From Clostridia bacterium (GTDB lineage Bacteria; Bacillota; Clostridia; Oscillospirales; SIG627): 42,544 nucleotides of DNA. The notes under the pieces are model-generated. The model worked only from the letters and a program-made list of their open reading frames with translations, was not told the DNA's origin and made no database searches. The stretch's first letter is position 1. Each line of letters starts with the position of its first letter. Positions 13,790 through 23,606 of the stretch are shown piece by piece. The stretch lies in assembly GCA_017440805.1 (NCBI GenBank), contig JAFSGN010000004.1:1-42544 (forward strand). The letters are read 5' to 3'. The translations under genes and the position numbers were made by a program.

Positions 13790-16510
13790 TTATCCGATTG
13801 TAACAAATACGCCCTGTCCTTCTTCGAGGTCAATAGTGTAAATGTTATTGGTGGGTTTAAGAACATGAGGTTGTTCAGCCTTGTCGTAAACAGTTACGGT
13901 CTTAGTGTCATCCTTAAGCATAAAGTTGAAGGATGCTGATGTATCTTCTGCAGCAAAGTCAACCATGTTAACTACAGTAAACGCATGACCATTACCGTCT
14001 AACTTTTCAAAGCAACCAACCAGCAACGGGTCTTCAGACTTGAAGGATACTACATCAAATCCGGTGTATTCATTGCTCATTCTGAGGTACGGAGTATCTT
14101 CTGTGCAGTTAAGAGTAAATGCACCGAGGTTCTTGTACTGAATAAATGTATCAGACAATCTTCTTACTTCCTGCAATGCAGGCTGTGCATTAATATAGTT
14201 CTGGTTGGGATTGCCATCTTCGTCCAATACACCATTAGAACCTGTACTGTCATATGTGTAAAGTATTATTGTCTTACAACCAAAGGAGAGGTAAGAATAG
14301 CACTGCCAACGGAATTCCTGTTCGGTGGGGTCGCGTCTTGAAGAAGCAAATCCAAATGCCTGGATAAAGCACCAGAAATCCTTGCCGTGTTCACGGGCAG
14401 AAGTTGCGATTATATTAATACTTTCAACATAGTCTCTGTATGTTTCTTTTTCGTCACCATTTACCCAGTTCAAAGGATAAATGTCGCAGCAAATATAGTC
14501 TGTTCCGAATTCTTCGCAGAATCTGTCGCAGTAAATCTTATACAAATCGGGATCGCCCTTGTACTGTTCAATTGCTGCCGCATTAGCACCCATTGTGAGC
14601 TGGTCTGCATTTGCATACATGGGGAGAAGGTTTACAGCTGCAATCTTTCCGGGAAGAGTCTCATAGTGTTCACTGATAATTCCACTGAGGTTAGGATAGT
14701 CACCCATACCCGGTTCGTCGGAAACTTCGTGACCACCGAAAGCAGGGTGTTCATAATAATCGGCTGTAAAAGCAAGAGGATTAACATCTTCTGCAGTTGC
14801 AGTAGGAATGAATCCACCGCCGCTTGCTGTTACTCTGGGAGAATAACCAACAAGAACTTCAACGCCGTATTCTGCAGCTGCGTCAAGAGTTTCGTCACGT
14901 TCAGATTCATCCTGAGTTGACTGTGCACGATAAATGAAATCAATACCGAGATCAGCCGCAACTTTCATATATTCAAGTCTTGCCTCTCTGTCTCCAGCGG
15001 GGAGTGCAAATCCGTATGCACCGATACGAACACGGTCACGCTGAATATACTCAGCAGTGTAGGGATAGTTGTAAGTAGGAACGCCTACAATACCTTTTAT
15101 TACTCTCTGCATAACAGTAGCAACTTCGGCACGGGTGGATGAACCTGCAGGGTCAAATTTTCCATTACCCTTACCGTTAATGATTCCTGCTTCCTGTGCT
15201 ACTTTGATTGCTGCAACACTGTCAGCGGAAAGACCTGTAAGGTCGTTGAACTCAACGGGTTCAGCGCTGGAAGTGAATTTGTAGTTGTAGTATTTTACAT
15301 AGTTTGCAATAACAACTGCCATTACTTCACGGGTAATAACAGATTCGGGAGCAAAGTTTGTTGCACTTACAGGAGCAAAAATACCTATTTCTTTTGCCCA
15401 CTGAATATAAGGAGCATAGTACTCGGTAGCGGGAACATCAGCATAACCGGTGTTGCCGTCGTACTTAGAGGTATCAAGGCCGTGCATTCTTCCGAGAACA
15501 GTAACAAACATACCGCGTGTCATCTTATCTTCGGGAGAGAATTCTGTAGGACTTGTGCCACCGAAAAGTGCTCTGTCGGAAACGAAGTTAATATAGTCTT
15601 CGCCCCAGTGTCCTGCAATGTCAACATAGTCTTTGTGGTTGAAATCAACAGAATACTTACCTGCTTTGTTTGCAACATAAACTGTCCAACCTGCTTCATT
15701 TGTGTAGCAGAGAGAAACAACAGATTTATTGCCTTGTGCATCTGTGTAGAAAACTACAGGGCGATTATCTTTGTTTGTTCCTGCAGCTACTACATCATTT
15801 ACAAGCATGTATTCTTCTTTCTTGAAGCCGTCCTGAAGAACGCCTGCGGGAATCTTAACCTTATGGGTTTCGCCGACAAATTCAGTTTCACCGTATCCCT
15901 GGGAAGCAATGTTACCAAATTTCTGCGCTTCAACTTCGGTCTTAAAGAAACCGATACGCTCGATATACATTACTGAACCGGGAAGTGCATCCATTTCTGC
16001 TCCGGACACAGGTTCAAACGGGTCGATACGGATACCGTCAAGCATAGCACCGGATTTCCAGTAACCATTTTCTGTAAGGTCAACGATAGAGTTGCTCCAT
16101 TCGTCGCCGGACAAATCTATACCGGTATCATCATCAATATCGTTGAGTCTGAAGTATGTAGCACCGCTGTAAGAGTATGCAGGGTCTTGGTCAGTTGCAA
16201 CGAAAACGATACCGTTTCCTGCTCCGGCATCCGGACCAAGTTTGAGTCTGATAGACATATACTTGTACTCATCTGCTGAAATCTTACCAAATTCCTCGGG
16301 AAGTTCCAGATAAAGTTTGGGGTCATTGGTCAATACATCAACTCTCAATGAACCTAACTCAATAGAAGTTGTACAACCATTGGGTTCTACCGCTTCCAAC
16401 GCTTCAGAAGTGTCAAGAACCCATGTATAGGGAGACTCGGCTGAAACGCTCAGGCAGAATGCGGAAAACATCGCAACAACTGCCAAAAACAAAAGAAGTT
16501 TGCTTTTCAT
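13790..16510 (-). CDS. SLH-anchored glycosidase-like surface protein, paralog 1
   Basis: 906 residues from MKSKLL, set by GGAGGT 7 nt upstream; the frame is open to 16561 but has no ribosome binding site there. Signal peptide 1-24 (SVSA|ES). Residues 28-200 form a beta-rich, carbohydrate-binding-like domain. SLH repeats follow at about 295-345 (MTRGMF), 355-408 (ITREVM) and 420-473 (STRAEV). Residues 490-790 look like a TIM barrel, with GHEVSDEPG (Asp598-Glu599-Pro600) in the place where clan-A-like glycosidases carry the acid/base Glu, then DIYPLNW, WCFIQAF and EFRWQCYSYLSFG. The C-terminus (800-906) is a beta domain. The family is not one I can name and substrate is unknown. Likely wall-bound through its SLH domains. 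Confidence 0.75.
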   Translation of the reverse strand: MKSKLLLFLAVVAMFSAFCLSVSAESPYTWVLDTSEALEAVEPNGCTTSIELGSLRVDVLTNDPKLYLELPEEFGKISADEYKYMSIRLKLGPDAGAGNGIVFVATDQDPAYSYSGATYFRLNDIDDDTGIDLSGDEWSNSIVDLTENGYWKSGAMLDGIRIDPFEPVSGAEMDALPGSVMYIERIGFFKTEVEAQKFGNIASQGYGETEFVGETHKVKIPAGVLQDGFKKEEYMLVNDVVAAGTNKDNRPVVFYTDAQGNKSVVSLCYTNEAGWTVYVANKAGKYSVDFNHKDYVDIAGHWGEDYINFVSDRALFGGTSPTEFSPEDKMTRGMFVTVLGRMHGLDTSKYDGNTGYADVPATEYYAPYIQWAKEIGIFAPVSATNFAPESVITREVMAVVIANYVKYYNYKFTSSAEPVEFNDLTGLSADSVAAIKVAQEAGIINGKGNGKFDPAGSSTRAEVATVMQRVIKGIVGVPTYNYPYTAEYIQRDRVRIGAYGFALPAGDREARLEYMKVAADLGIDFIYRAQSTQDESERDETLDAAAEYGVEVLVGYSPRVTASGGGFIPTATAEDVNPLAFTADYYEHPAFGGHEVSDEPGMGDYPNLSGIISEHYETLPGKIAAVNLLPMYANADQLTMGANAAAIEQYKGDPDLYKIYCDRFCEEFGTDYICCDIYPLNWVNGDEKETYRDYVESINIIATSAREHGKDFWCFIQAFGFASSRRDPTEQEFRWQCYSYLSFGCKTIILYTYDSTGSNGVLDEDGNPNQNYINAQPALQEVRRLSDTFIQYKNLGAFTLNCTEDTPYLRMSNEYTGFDVVSFKSEDPLLVGCFEKLDGNGHAFTVVNMVDFAAEDTSASFNFMLKDDTKTVTVYDKAEQPHVLKPTNNIYTIDLEEGQGVFVTIG

Positions 16511-16578
16511 AAAGTACCTCCAAAAAATTTTTATAGTTGAAGAAATCGTTAAACAGTTCATTCTCCTACTTTGTGTTA

Positions 16579-16607
16579 ATTATAGCATAAAAGCGATGTT
16601 ATGTCAA
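16579..16607 (-). promoter_or_regulatory. Promoter of SLH/glycosidase-like gene 1
   Basis: On the minus strand TTGACA (16607-16602), a 17-bp spacer and TATAAT (16584-16579), with TGC before the -10. The leader to ATG 16510 is about 60 nt. This is a consensus-strength promoter. Confidence 0.88.
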
Positions 16608-16712
16608 TGAAAAAACGGATTTTTTATGTGCGTCATGTTAACCAAATATTCTTGTTTTATATTGTCTATTTTGAACAACATATTTTGAAACTTTTACCGT
16701 ATTGTAAGCAAA

Positions 16713-16748
16713 TATCTGTGAGATGCCGATATAAGCACCTCACAGATA
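16713..16748 (-). terminator. Probable terminator of paralog 2
   Basis: TATCTGTGAG (16713-16722) pairs with CTCACAGATA (16739-16748) around a 16-nt loop. The U-tract on the minus side is short (TATTTGCTT), so strength is uncertain. It lies 30 nt past the stop of the gene. Confidence 0.6.
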
Positions 16749-16777
16749 AAAAACAAAGGTATTAAATATATCCCGTA

Positions 16778-19234
16778 TTACTCAACGGTAATAAATACAC
16801 CTTGTCCTTCCTCAAGGTCAACCGTGTAATTACCGTTTGACGAAGTAAGAACATGCGGTTTTTCCGCCTTGTCATATATGGTTACGGTTCTTGACAAATC
16901 AGACAGTCTGAAGGTAAAGGACGCATCTCGTTTGTCGGCTGCAAAGTCTACCATATTTACAACGGTAAACGCATAACCTTCTCCGCTTTTCTTTCTGAAG
17001 CATCCCACCAGCAACGGATTTTCAGATTCAATTCCTGTAATAATTTCAAAATCTTTGTATTCACCTGACATCTTAAGATAAGGAACATCATCCGTACAGT
17101 TAACAGTAAACGCTCCCAGATTTTCGTACTGAACATAAGTATCCGAAAGTCTTCTCAACTCCCACATAACAGGCTGAGCAGCATAGTAATTTTCGTTTGG
17201 ATACTGATATTCTGTTATCATTCCGTGCCAACCATCATATAAGTAATGAATAAGCGTCTTACATCCGAACGAAAGCAAGGTGTAGCACTGCCAGCGGAAT
17301 TCCATTTCAGTGGGAGCACGTTTTGAGGGGGCAAAACTGAATGACTGGATATAGCACCAGAATTCTTTATTATGTTTTCGCGCTGATTTTGCAACAAGAT
17401 TTAAACTTTCAACATAATCGCGATATGTTTCTTTTACCTTAGGTTCAACACTGGAGTCCCAGTTCAACGGGTAAACATCAACACAAATATAATCTGTATC
17501 AAATTCCTCACAGAATCTGTCACAATATCTTGTGAATATTTCTTCGCTTCCTACATTCTGCAAAGTCATATCACCAATTGCACCGCCGTTAAGCTGTTCG
17601 GGGCTTGCATAAAAAGGCAACAGATTTATAAACGGAATTTTTCCGGGCAAAGCAGCAACATGTGCTCTTGATATATCAGAAAGACCAGGAAAATGTTCCA
17701 TTCCGGGTTCATCGGCAATTTCATGACCGACAAATGCAGGGTGTTCATAGTAATCAGCTGTAAAGGCAAGAGGATTAACATCTTTTGAAGTGGATCCGAC
17801 AACATAACCACCACCGGCATCGGTTATGTTCTTGGTATAATTAACCAAAGCGGATATGCCGTATTTTGCGGCAAGGTCGAAAACTTTATCTCTTTCCTTT
17901 GTATTGTGAGTCAACTGTGCCCTGACAATAAGATTGGCGCCCAATTCGTATGCCTGTTTCATCTTTTCTTCATGAACTTCGGATGAATATGATCCAAGTA
18001 AAAATCCATATAATCCAATCCTGATGCAATCACGTGTAAAGTGCTCATCAGAATAATCAAAATCATAATTTGGAACATACAGAATATCTTTTATGAGTCT
18101 ATATATTATTTCACAGAACTCACCTCTGCCAACAACAGAAGAAAAATCATATTTCTTATTGGCAGAACACTCAAAGTAATATTCAGACTGCTGAGCAAAA
18201 GCCGAAATAATCTGTCCGAGTTTTTCATGTGTGATGGGAGCATTTAAATTAAGTCCGTCTTTATATATGCCAATTTCCTTCGCCCACTCAGCAAAGGAGG
18301 TATTTATACCCTGTATTTTACCAAGTGTTTCAAACAGCAGAGCGTATGTTACAGGAGCCACAGGCGAAAACTCGGTTTCGCTTATTCCGCATACAAGTTC
18401 TCTTTCCGTAACAAATTCTATATACTTTTCTGCCTTATGCCCCGAAATATCCGTATAGGTCTTGTGATTATATGCAACCTTATATTCGCCTTCTTCGCGG
18501 GCAAAATATGTGGTCCAGCCCACAGGGTTTGTATAGCAAAGCGGAACAACAGAAGTTTTATTATTGCGGTCTGTAAAGAACACAACAGGTCTGTTGTTTT
18601 TATTTACTCCTTCCGGAACAAAATCGTTGGAAATTGAATATTTCTTTTTATTAAAGCCCTCAGACACAACTCCGGGAGGGATTATGGTCATAAAGGTGTT
18701 TCCTAAAATATGTGTTTCACCGTTATCCCCAGATTCGGTATTACCAAACTTCTCTGCATCTTCCTTTGTCATGAAGAAACCAAAACGCTCAATGAAGATT
18801 TCTGTTCCGATATCGCTGTCTTTATCAATGGGGTCTATTCTGAAATTAAGAAGTTCATTACTTTCTTTCCAATAAGAATTTTCCGTCATATCAATTACGA
18901 TGTTTTGCCACTTGCCGTCATTATTGAGTGTAAAACCTACCACACTGTCAGCAGAATACCCTCTGTGCGTGTCTGTCGAAATATAAACGTTTCCATAGTT
19001 TATTTTTGAATTTGACTTAATCCGAATTGACATATACCGATATTTATTGGTATCAATCGGCGTATAGTCACTGACCGGTTCAAAATAAACCACGGGGTCT
19101 TGCGACGAAACAACTATTTTTAATGAACCTAACTCAAGTAATTTGATGCATCCGTTGAACTCAAAATCGTTCAGAACTTTTTTGTTGTCAAAAATCCAGG
19201 TATACTTATTAACCTCAGGCAAATTCTTTTCCAT
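16778..19234 (-). CDS. Paralog 2: glycosidase-like protein without signal peptide, SLH degenerate
   Basis: 818 residues from MEKNLPEVNKYTW, set by GGAG 6-7 nt upstream (an ATG 12 nt earlier has no such site). It aligns end to end with paralog 1 but begins where the mature domain of the others begins, so no signal peptide exists. The SLH region is short and damaged: the first copy reads VTYALL instead of a TRAE-like motif, the second is partly missing (ITHEKL), and only a stub of the third is left (GRGEFC). The barrel is intact, with GHEIADEPGM, DVYPLNW and EFRWQCYTLLSFG. It probably acts in the cytoplasm, or leaves by another route. Own promoter, divergent from paralog 3. Confidence 0.72.
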   Translation of the reverse strand: MEKNLPEVNKYTWIFDNKKVLNDFEFNGCIKLLELGSLKIVVSSQDPVVYFEPVSDYTPIDTNKYRYMSIRIKSNSKINYGNVYISTDTHRGYSADSVVGFTLNNDGKWQNIVIDMTENSYWKESNELLNFRIDPIDKDSDIGTEIFIERFGFFMTKEDAEKFGNTESGDNGETHILGNTFMTIIPPGVVSEGFNKKKYSISNDFVPEGVNKNNRPVVFFTDRNNKTSVVPLCYTNPVGWTTYFAREEGEYKVAYNHKTYTDISGHKAEKYIEFVTERELVCGISETEFSPVAPVTYALLFETLGKIQGINTSFAEWAKEIGIYKDGLNLNAPITHEKLGQIISAFAQQSEYYFECSANKKYDFSSVVGRGEFCEIIYRLIKDILYVPNYDFDYSDEHFTRDCIRIGLYGFLLGSYSSEVHEEKMKQAYELGANLIVRAQLTHNTKERDKVFDLAAKYGISALVNYTKNITDAGGGYVVGSTSKDVNPLAFTADYYEHPAFVGHEIADEPGMEHFPGLSDISRAHVAALPGKIPFINLLPFYASPEQLNGGAIGDMTLQNVGSEEIFTRYCDRFCEEFDTDYICVDVYPLNWDSSVEPKVKETYRDYVESLNLVAKSARKHNKEFWCYIQSFSFAPSKRAPTEMEFRWQCYTLLSFGCKTLIHYLYDGWHGMITEYQYPNENYYAAQPVMWELRRLSDTYVQYENLGAFTVNCTDDVPYLKMSGEYKDFEIITGIESENPLLVGCFRKKSGEGYAFTVVNMVDFAADKRDASFTFRLSDLSRTVTIYDKAEKPHVLTSSNGNYTVDLEEGQGVFITVE

Positions 19235-19287
19235 GACAATCTCCATGTTTTTATTAATTTTTTATATTGCAATAATCTTGCGCCCAT

Positions 19288-19316
19288 ATCATAGCATATA
19301 TACTTTCTTTTTTCAA
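19288..19316 (-). promoter_or_regulatory. Promoter of paralog 2
   Basis: On the minus strand TTGAAA (19316-19311), a 17-bp spacer and TATGAT (19293-19288), with TGC before the -10. Confidence 0.72.
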
Positions 19317-19413
19317 TATTTTACAAACAAAAAAACATATTTCGTTAGATTTTAACAAAAATCATCCTCCCCTTTTGTTCCTTTTGAACACTAATATTAC
19401 GTTCTGTAAAGCA

Positions 19414-19438
19414 GATAATCCCAAGGGATAATCCCAAG
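19414..19438. repeat. Direct repeat of GATAATCCCAAG, possible operator
   Basis: Two identical 12-mers (19414-19425 and 19427-19438) with a 13-bp period end 13 bp before the -35 of paralog 3. Position suits a regulator acting from just upstream of the polymerase. No other copy was noticed near paralogs 1 or 2. Confidence 0.55.
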
Positions 19439-19451
19439 TGGGTAAAAACTA

Positions 19452-19480
19452 TTGACAAATCTTCCTTCTTATGATATAAT
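19452..19480 (+). promoter_or_regulatory. Promoter of paralog 3
   Basis: TTGACA (19452-19457), a 17-bp spacer and TATAAT (19475-19480), with TGA before the -10. Consensus strength. The leader is about 115 nt. Confidence 0.9.
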
Positions 19481-19601
19481 AATGAATAATAATGTTGCAT
19501 AAAAATGTTTTATGTTAATCTGTCAGGTGATTAAAACTTTTTAAATGCAAATAAACTATATCTTCTGCTTATAAGTATCAAAACAAAAAAAGGAGAAAAC
19601 T

Positions 19602-22283
19602 ATGAAAAATCTTGTACTGTTCGCTGTTGTACTGTTGATTGTTTCGGCAACAATATCAGCCGTAAGTGCCGCAACTTTCCCGGCAATAGAACCATCGACC
19701 TATGCCTGGAAATTTGACAACACAGAAACTTTGAAAAGTTTTTCGACAACAAGTTCCGACACATCCATTGAGTTGGGTTCAATTAAAATGGATGTATATT
19801 CTTCTGACCCTAAAATCACCCTGGATTCCTTAGCCATCACTCCTATTCCCGCAAGTGAATATAAATATGTCGCGATTCGTATGAGAGTCAACTCACAAAA
19901 TTCAAATTACGGATGTTTGTTCCTTCCCGTGACAGAGGAGAGTTATTCCAATTCAGTTTCTGTCTCCTACGGTATTAACGCGTGGCAGGATATTGTTATT
20001 GATTTAACTACCCTGGACTTCTGGACAGACGATAAAACACTTTCGTATTTCCGTTTTGACCCGATTGAGTCGGATGATAACACTGCAGAAATTTTCATTC
20101 AGCATATCGGTTTCTTTAAAACACTTGACGAAGCAAATGCATTTAACGCAACCGGAACACAATACGGCGAATCACATTTTATGGGTGAAACTCACAAAGC
20201 GATAGTTCCCGACGGTGTTCTCTCCAGCGGATATGACAAGAGCAATTATATGCTTTCCAACGATACAGTTCTCAGCGGTACAAGTGAAACCAACCGTCCG
20301 GTTGTCTTCTATACAGATGCATCCGGAAACAAATCCATTGTTTCACTTTGCTATACAAATCCCGTAGGCTGGACCACATACATAGCAAACAAACCCGGAA
20401 CATATACCGTTGCATTTAACAACAAAACATTTAATGATGTTTCAGACCACTGGGCAGGAGAAAGCATAAACTTTGTTACACAAAGAGAGATTTTCGGCGG
20501 AACAAGTACAAATGAATTTTCGCCCGATATGCCAATAACACGCGGAATGTTTATAGCTGCACTGGGCAGAATGCACGGCGTTGATATTACAGAATACACT
20601 ACCAACTCTTTCTCCGATGTTCCTGCTACCGAATATTATGCTCCTTACATTCAATGGTCAAAGGCAAACGGCATACTCCAGGCGGTTTCATCCACGACAT
20701 TTGCACCGGAAGCACCCCTTACACGCGAACAGTTGGCAGTTGCTATTTATAACTACATAGATAAATACGACTATTACTTTGTTTCCAATACCGATGCTGT
20801 TTCTTTCACCGATATAGGAAGCCTCAGAACATCATCTAAAACTTCAATCAAAGCGCTCCAGCAATCAGGTATAATCAATGGTATCGGAAGCAATAAATTT
20901 GCACCTTCCGGTTTATCCACACGAGCAGAAGTTGCCGCTGTTCTGGAAAGAACAGTAAAAGGCATTTTAAATATACCGATGTATAACTTCCCCTACACAA
21001 AAGAAGAAATCCAGAAAGACCGCATCCGCTTAGGTGCATACGGTTACAATGTCGGCAGTACTCTTGAAGAGCAGGACAGACGAATGAAGCAGCTGAGCGA
21101 CCTTGGTCTGAACTACATTGTTCGCGCCCAAACATCAGCCAATTCTACAGACCGCAACAGAATTTTGGATCTTTCTGCAAAATATTGTGTTGAATCTTTA
21201 GTCGCATATTCAGGAAAAGTCACACTTGACGGTGGCGGATTCAATACTTCTGCGACAGTAGATTCCGTTAATCCTCTTGCTTATTCTCACGAATATTACG
21301 AACATCCTGCTTTCGGCGGACACGAAATTGCCGACGAACCTGCTATGGATAGTTTCGATGCACTTTCACAAATCACATCGGAACATTCTGCTGTGCTGCC
21401 CGGCAAAACACCGTTTGTAAACCTTCTCCCCTACTATGCATCAGAAGAGCAAATTAAAAATGGTGTAAACGTGTCGTATTCAAGCAAAAAAGAATTATAT
21501 CAGATTTACTGTGATGAATTCTGCGAAAACTTTAACACAAACTTTATATGCACAGACATTTACCCATTAAATTGGACAACCACCTCCTCCTGGCTCGGCA
21601 GCACAACAACAAAAAAGACAACAAACGACGATTACATAGAAAGCATAAACTTAATCGCCACATCAGCAAGAAATCACGGCAAAGAATTCTGGAGTTATAT
21701 CCAGGCATTTAGTTTTGATGACACGAAGCGTGACCCCACCGAACAGGAATTCCGTTGGCAGTGCTATTCCATGCTTTCATTCGGATGTAAAACAATAATT
21801 CTTTATATGTACGACGGTGCTAACAAGGGATTGATAACTGACGGCTATCCCAACGACAATTACAACAATGCACAGCCGGTAATGTGGGAAATGAGAGGAC
21901 TTTCGGACACCTATGTTCAATATGAGAATCTCGGTGCATTTTCACTCAATCAAAGCGATTATTCTTCCAAATATCTCAAATTCACTGACCAATTAACTCC
22001 CCCATCAAACTTTACAATTACCAGCAGCAACCCGTTGCTTGTTGGATATTTCGAGAAAAAGACAGGTACAGGTTACGCATTTACTGTTGTTAATATGGTT
22101 GATTTTGCTAAAACAACACGCACCGCATCATTTACATTTACTATATCTGAAAGCGGTAAGACAGTAACCCTCCATGGAAAAGGTACTACCACCGACTACG
22201 AGGCACGGGTTCTGACTCCTTCCAACGGCAAGTATTCTGTAAACCTTGAAGAAGGTCAGGGTGTTTTCATAACTGTTGAATAA
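19602..22283 (+). CDS. SLH-anchored glycosidase-like surface protein, paralog 3
   Basis: 893 residues. Signal peptide 1-23 (AVSA|AT). Same layout as paralog 1: N-terminal carbohydrate-binding-like domain, three SLH repeats (FNDVSDHWAG..., FSDVPATEYY..., FTDIGSLRTS... with STRAEV), then the barrel with GHEIADEPAM, DIYPLNW, WSYIQAFSF and EFRWQCYSMLSFG, and a C-terminal beta domain ending LEEGQGVFITVE, an end shared by all three. GGAGAAA lies just upstream of the ATG. Two small insertions set it apart: a Ser/Thr-rich loop after DIYPLNW (TTTSSWLGSTTTKKTT) and one in the last domain. Full SLH and signal imply wall attachment. Substrate unknown. Confidence 0.75.
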   Translation: MKNLVLFAVVLLIVSATISAVSAATFPAIEPSTYAWKFDNTETLKSFSTTSSDTSIELGSIKMDVYSSDPKITLDSLAITPIPASEYKYVAIRMRVNSQNSNYGCLFLPVTEESYSNSVSVSYGINAWQDIVIDLTTLDFWTDDKTLSYFRFDPIESDDNTAEIFIQHIGFFKTLDEANAFNATGTQYGESHFMGETHKAIVPDGVLSSGYDKSNYMLSNDTVLSGTSETNRPVVFYTDASGNKSIVSLCYTNPVGWTTYIANKPGTYTVAFNNKTFNDVSDHWAGESINFVTQREIFGGTSTNEFSPDMPITRGMFIAALGRMHGVDITEYTTNSFSDVPATEYYAPYIQWSKANGILQAVSSTTFAPEAPLTREQLAVAIYNYIDKYDYYFVSNTDAVSFTDIGSLRTSSKTSIKALQQSGIINGIGSNKFAPSGLSTRAEVAAVLERTVKGILNIPMYNFPYTKEEIQKDRIRLGAYGYNVGSTLEEQDRRMKQLSDLGLNYIVRAQTSANSTDRNRILDLSAKYCVESLVAYSGKVTLDGGGFNTSATVDSVNPLAYSHEYYEHPAFGGHEIADEPAMDSFDALSQITSEHSAVLPGKTPFVNLLPYYASEEQIKNGVNVSYSSKKELYQIYCDEFCENFNTNFICTDIYPLNWTTTSSWLGSTTTKKTTNDDYIESINLIATSARNHGKEFWSYIQAFSFDDTKRDPTEQEFRWQCYSMLSFGCKTIILYMYDGANKGLITDGYPNDNYNNAQPVMWEMRGLSDTYVQYENLGAFSLNQSDYSSKYLKFTDQLTPPSNFTITSSNPLLVGYFEKKTGTGYAFTVVNMVDFAKTTRTASFTFTISESGKTVTLHGKGTTTDYEARVLTPSNGKYSVNLEEGQGVFITVE

Positions 22284-22304
22284 TTAAATATTCAAATTAT
22301 GCTG

Positions 22305-22336
22305 AAACCCGGCAGGAAATAAATCCTGCCGGGTTT
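22305..22336 (+). terminator. Terminator between paralog 3 and tyrS (bidirectional)
   Basis: AAACCCGGCAGGA pairs with TCCTGCCGGGTTT around AATAAA. It serves the plus-strand gene and can also serve tyrS at 22365. Its 20-base core is identical to that of the terminator at 13737-13769. Confidence 0.82.
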
Positions 22337-22364
22337 AGTGTTTTGTTTTTTATTAAAAGTTATA

Positions 22365-23588
22365 TTATGCCTTAACTATTTTGTGGTAAATTTTCTTACC
22401 TTTTTTAATAATGACATCACCGTCAAATTTTGAAATATCTACAGTTGCATCAAAACTTGTCACCTTTTGGTCATTAATCATAACACCGCCCTGGGTTATA
22501 AGTCTTTTTGCCTCGCCTTTTGAGGGTGCAAGACCTGCTTTAACCAATATATCTGTCACTCTTATGGTACCGTCAACAAAATCTGCGTCGGTAAGTTCGG
22601 TGGTAGGCATATTCTCGGAAATTCCGCCATTCTCAAAAAGTGCTCTTGCGGCAGACAGTGCTTTATCAGCCTCTTCCTCTCCGTGAATGAGTTTGGTAAG
22701 TTCGTATGCAAGAACTTCTTTTGCTTTATTAATCTCACTGCCCTCTGCCTTTTCGTAACAGGCAATTTCTTCAAGAGACATAAATGTGAGAAGTTTCATG
22801 CAATTTATAACATCACCGTCGCCCACATTTCTCCAGTACTGGAAGAACTCATAGGGGGATGTTTTTTCAGGGTCAAGCCAAACTGCTCCATTTTCGGTTT
22901 TACCCATCTTTTTGCCTTCGCTGTTGGTAAGAAGTTTAAAGGTCATACCATAAGCATCTTTTCCTGCCTTACGGCGAATAAGTTCAACACCCGCAATGAT
23001 ATTTGACCACTGGTCGTCTCCGCCAAGTTCAAGAGTACATCCGTAATCCTGATTTAATTTATAAAAGTCATATCCCTGCATAAGCATATAGTTAAATTCA
23101 AGGAATGTAAGACCTCTTTCGTAACGCGACTTATAACATTCAGCCGCCAACATACGATTTACTGTAAAATGAACGCCTATATCTCTGATAAACTCAATAT
23201 AGTTCAAATCCATGAGCCAATCTGCGTTATTTACAATATATGCTTTACCGTCGGAAAAATCTATAAATCTTGACATCTGCTTTACGAAACAGTCAACATT
23301 ATGCTGAATAGTTTCTTTTGTCATCATTTTACGCATATCGCTTTTTCCTGACGGGTCACCTATCATTCCGGTTCCTCCGCCCATTATTGCTATGGGAACA
23401 TGTCCTGCTCTCTGCATACGAGCCATTACCATCATCTGTAAAAAATGTCCGACATGAAGACTGTCTGCCGTAGGGTCAAATCCAATATAAAAAGTAACTT
23501 TTCCCTCGTTTAATAATTTTTCAACTTCCTGCTCATTTGTGCATTGAGCAAGCATTCCCCGTTCTTTTAATTCGTTAAAAACGCCCAT
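22365..23588 (-). CDS. tyrS: Tyrosyl-tRNA synthetase
   Basis: 407 residues, normal length. It attaches tyrosine to tRNA-Tyr. The class I motif HVGH is at 46-49, the tyrosine site includes GGDDQWSNI, and the KMSKS loop reads KMGKT. The C-terminal S4 RNA-binding domain spans roughly 340-405. AAAGGAG precedes the ATG. It ends the long nusB-to-tyrS operon, 18 nt after recN. I saw no T-box leader, as expected for a gene embedded in an operon. Confidence 0.97.
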   Translation of the reverse strand: MGVFNELKERGMLAQCTNEQEVEKLLNEGKVTFYIGFDPTADSLHVGHFLQMMVMARMQRAGHVPIAIMGGGTGMIGDPSGKSDMRKMMTKETIQHNVDCFVKQMSRFIDFSDGKAYIVNNADWLMDLNYIEFIRDIGVHFTVNRMLAAECYKSRYERGLTFLEFNYMLMQGYDFYKLNQDYGCTLELGGDDQWSNIIAGVELIRRKAGKDAYGMTFKLLTNSEGKKMGKTENGAVWLDPEKTSPYEFFQYWRNVGDGDVINCMKLLTFMSLEEIACYEKAEGSEINKAKEVLAYELTKLIHGEEEADKALSAARALFENGGISENMPTTELTDADFVDGTIRVTDILVKAGLAPSKGEAKRLITQGGVMINDQKVTSFDATVDISKFDGDVIIKKGKKIYHKIVKA

Positions 23589-23606
23589 TATACTCTCCTT
23601 TATATA

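Larger units (their letters stand above)
19235..19601. other. Divergent control region between paralogs 2 and 3
   Basis: 367 bp with no gene. It holds a minus promoter for paralog 2 (19288-19316), a plus promoter for paralog 3 (19452-19480), a duplicated 12-mer just upstream of the latter, and a 115-nt leader for paralog 3. The stretch 19317-19410 is AT-rich and shows nothing I can name. Confidence 0.7.

Noticed and set aside
23589..23606. T-box leader for tyrS
   Set aside because: Only 18 nt separate recN and tyrS; the gene is inside an operon.
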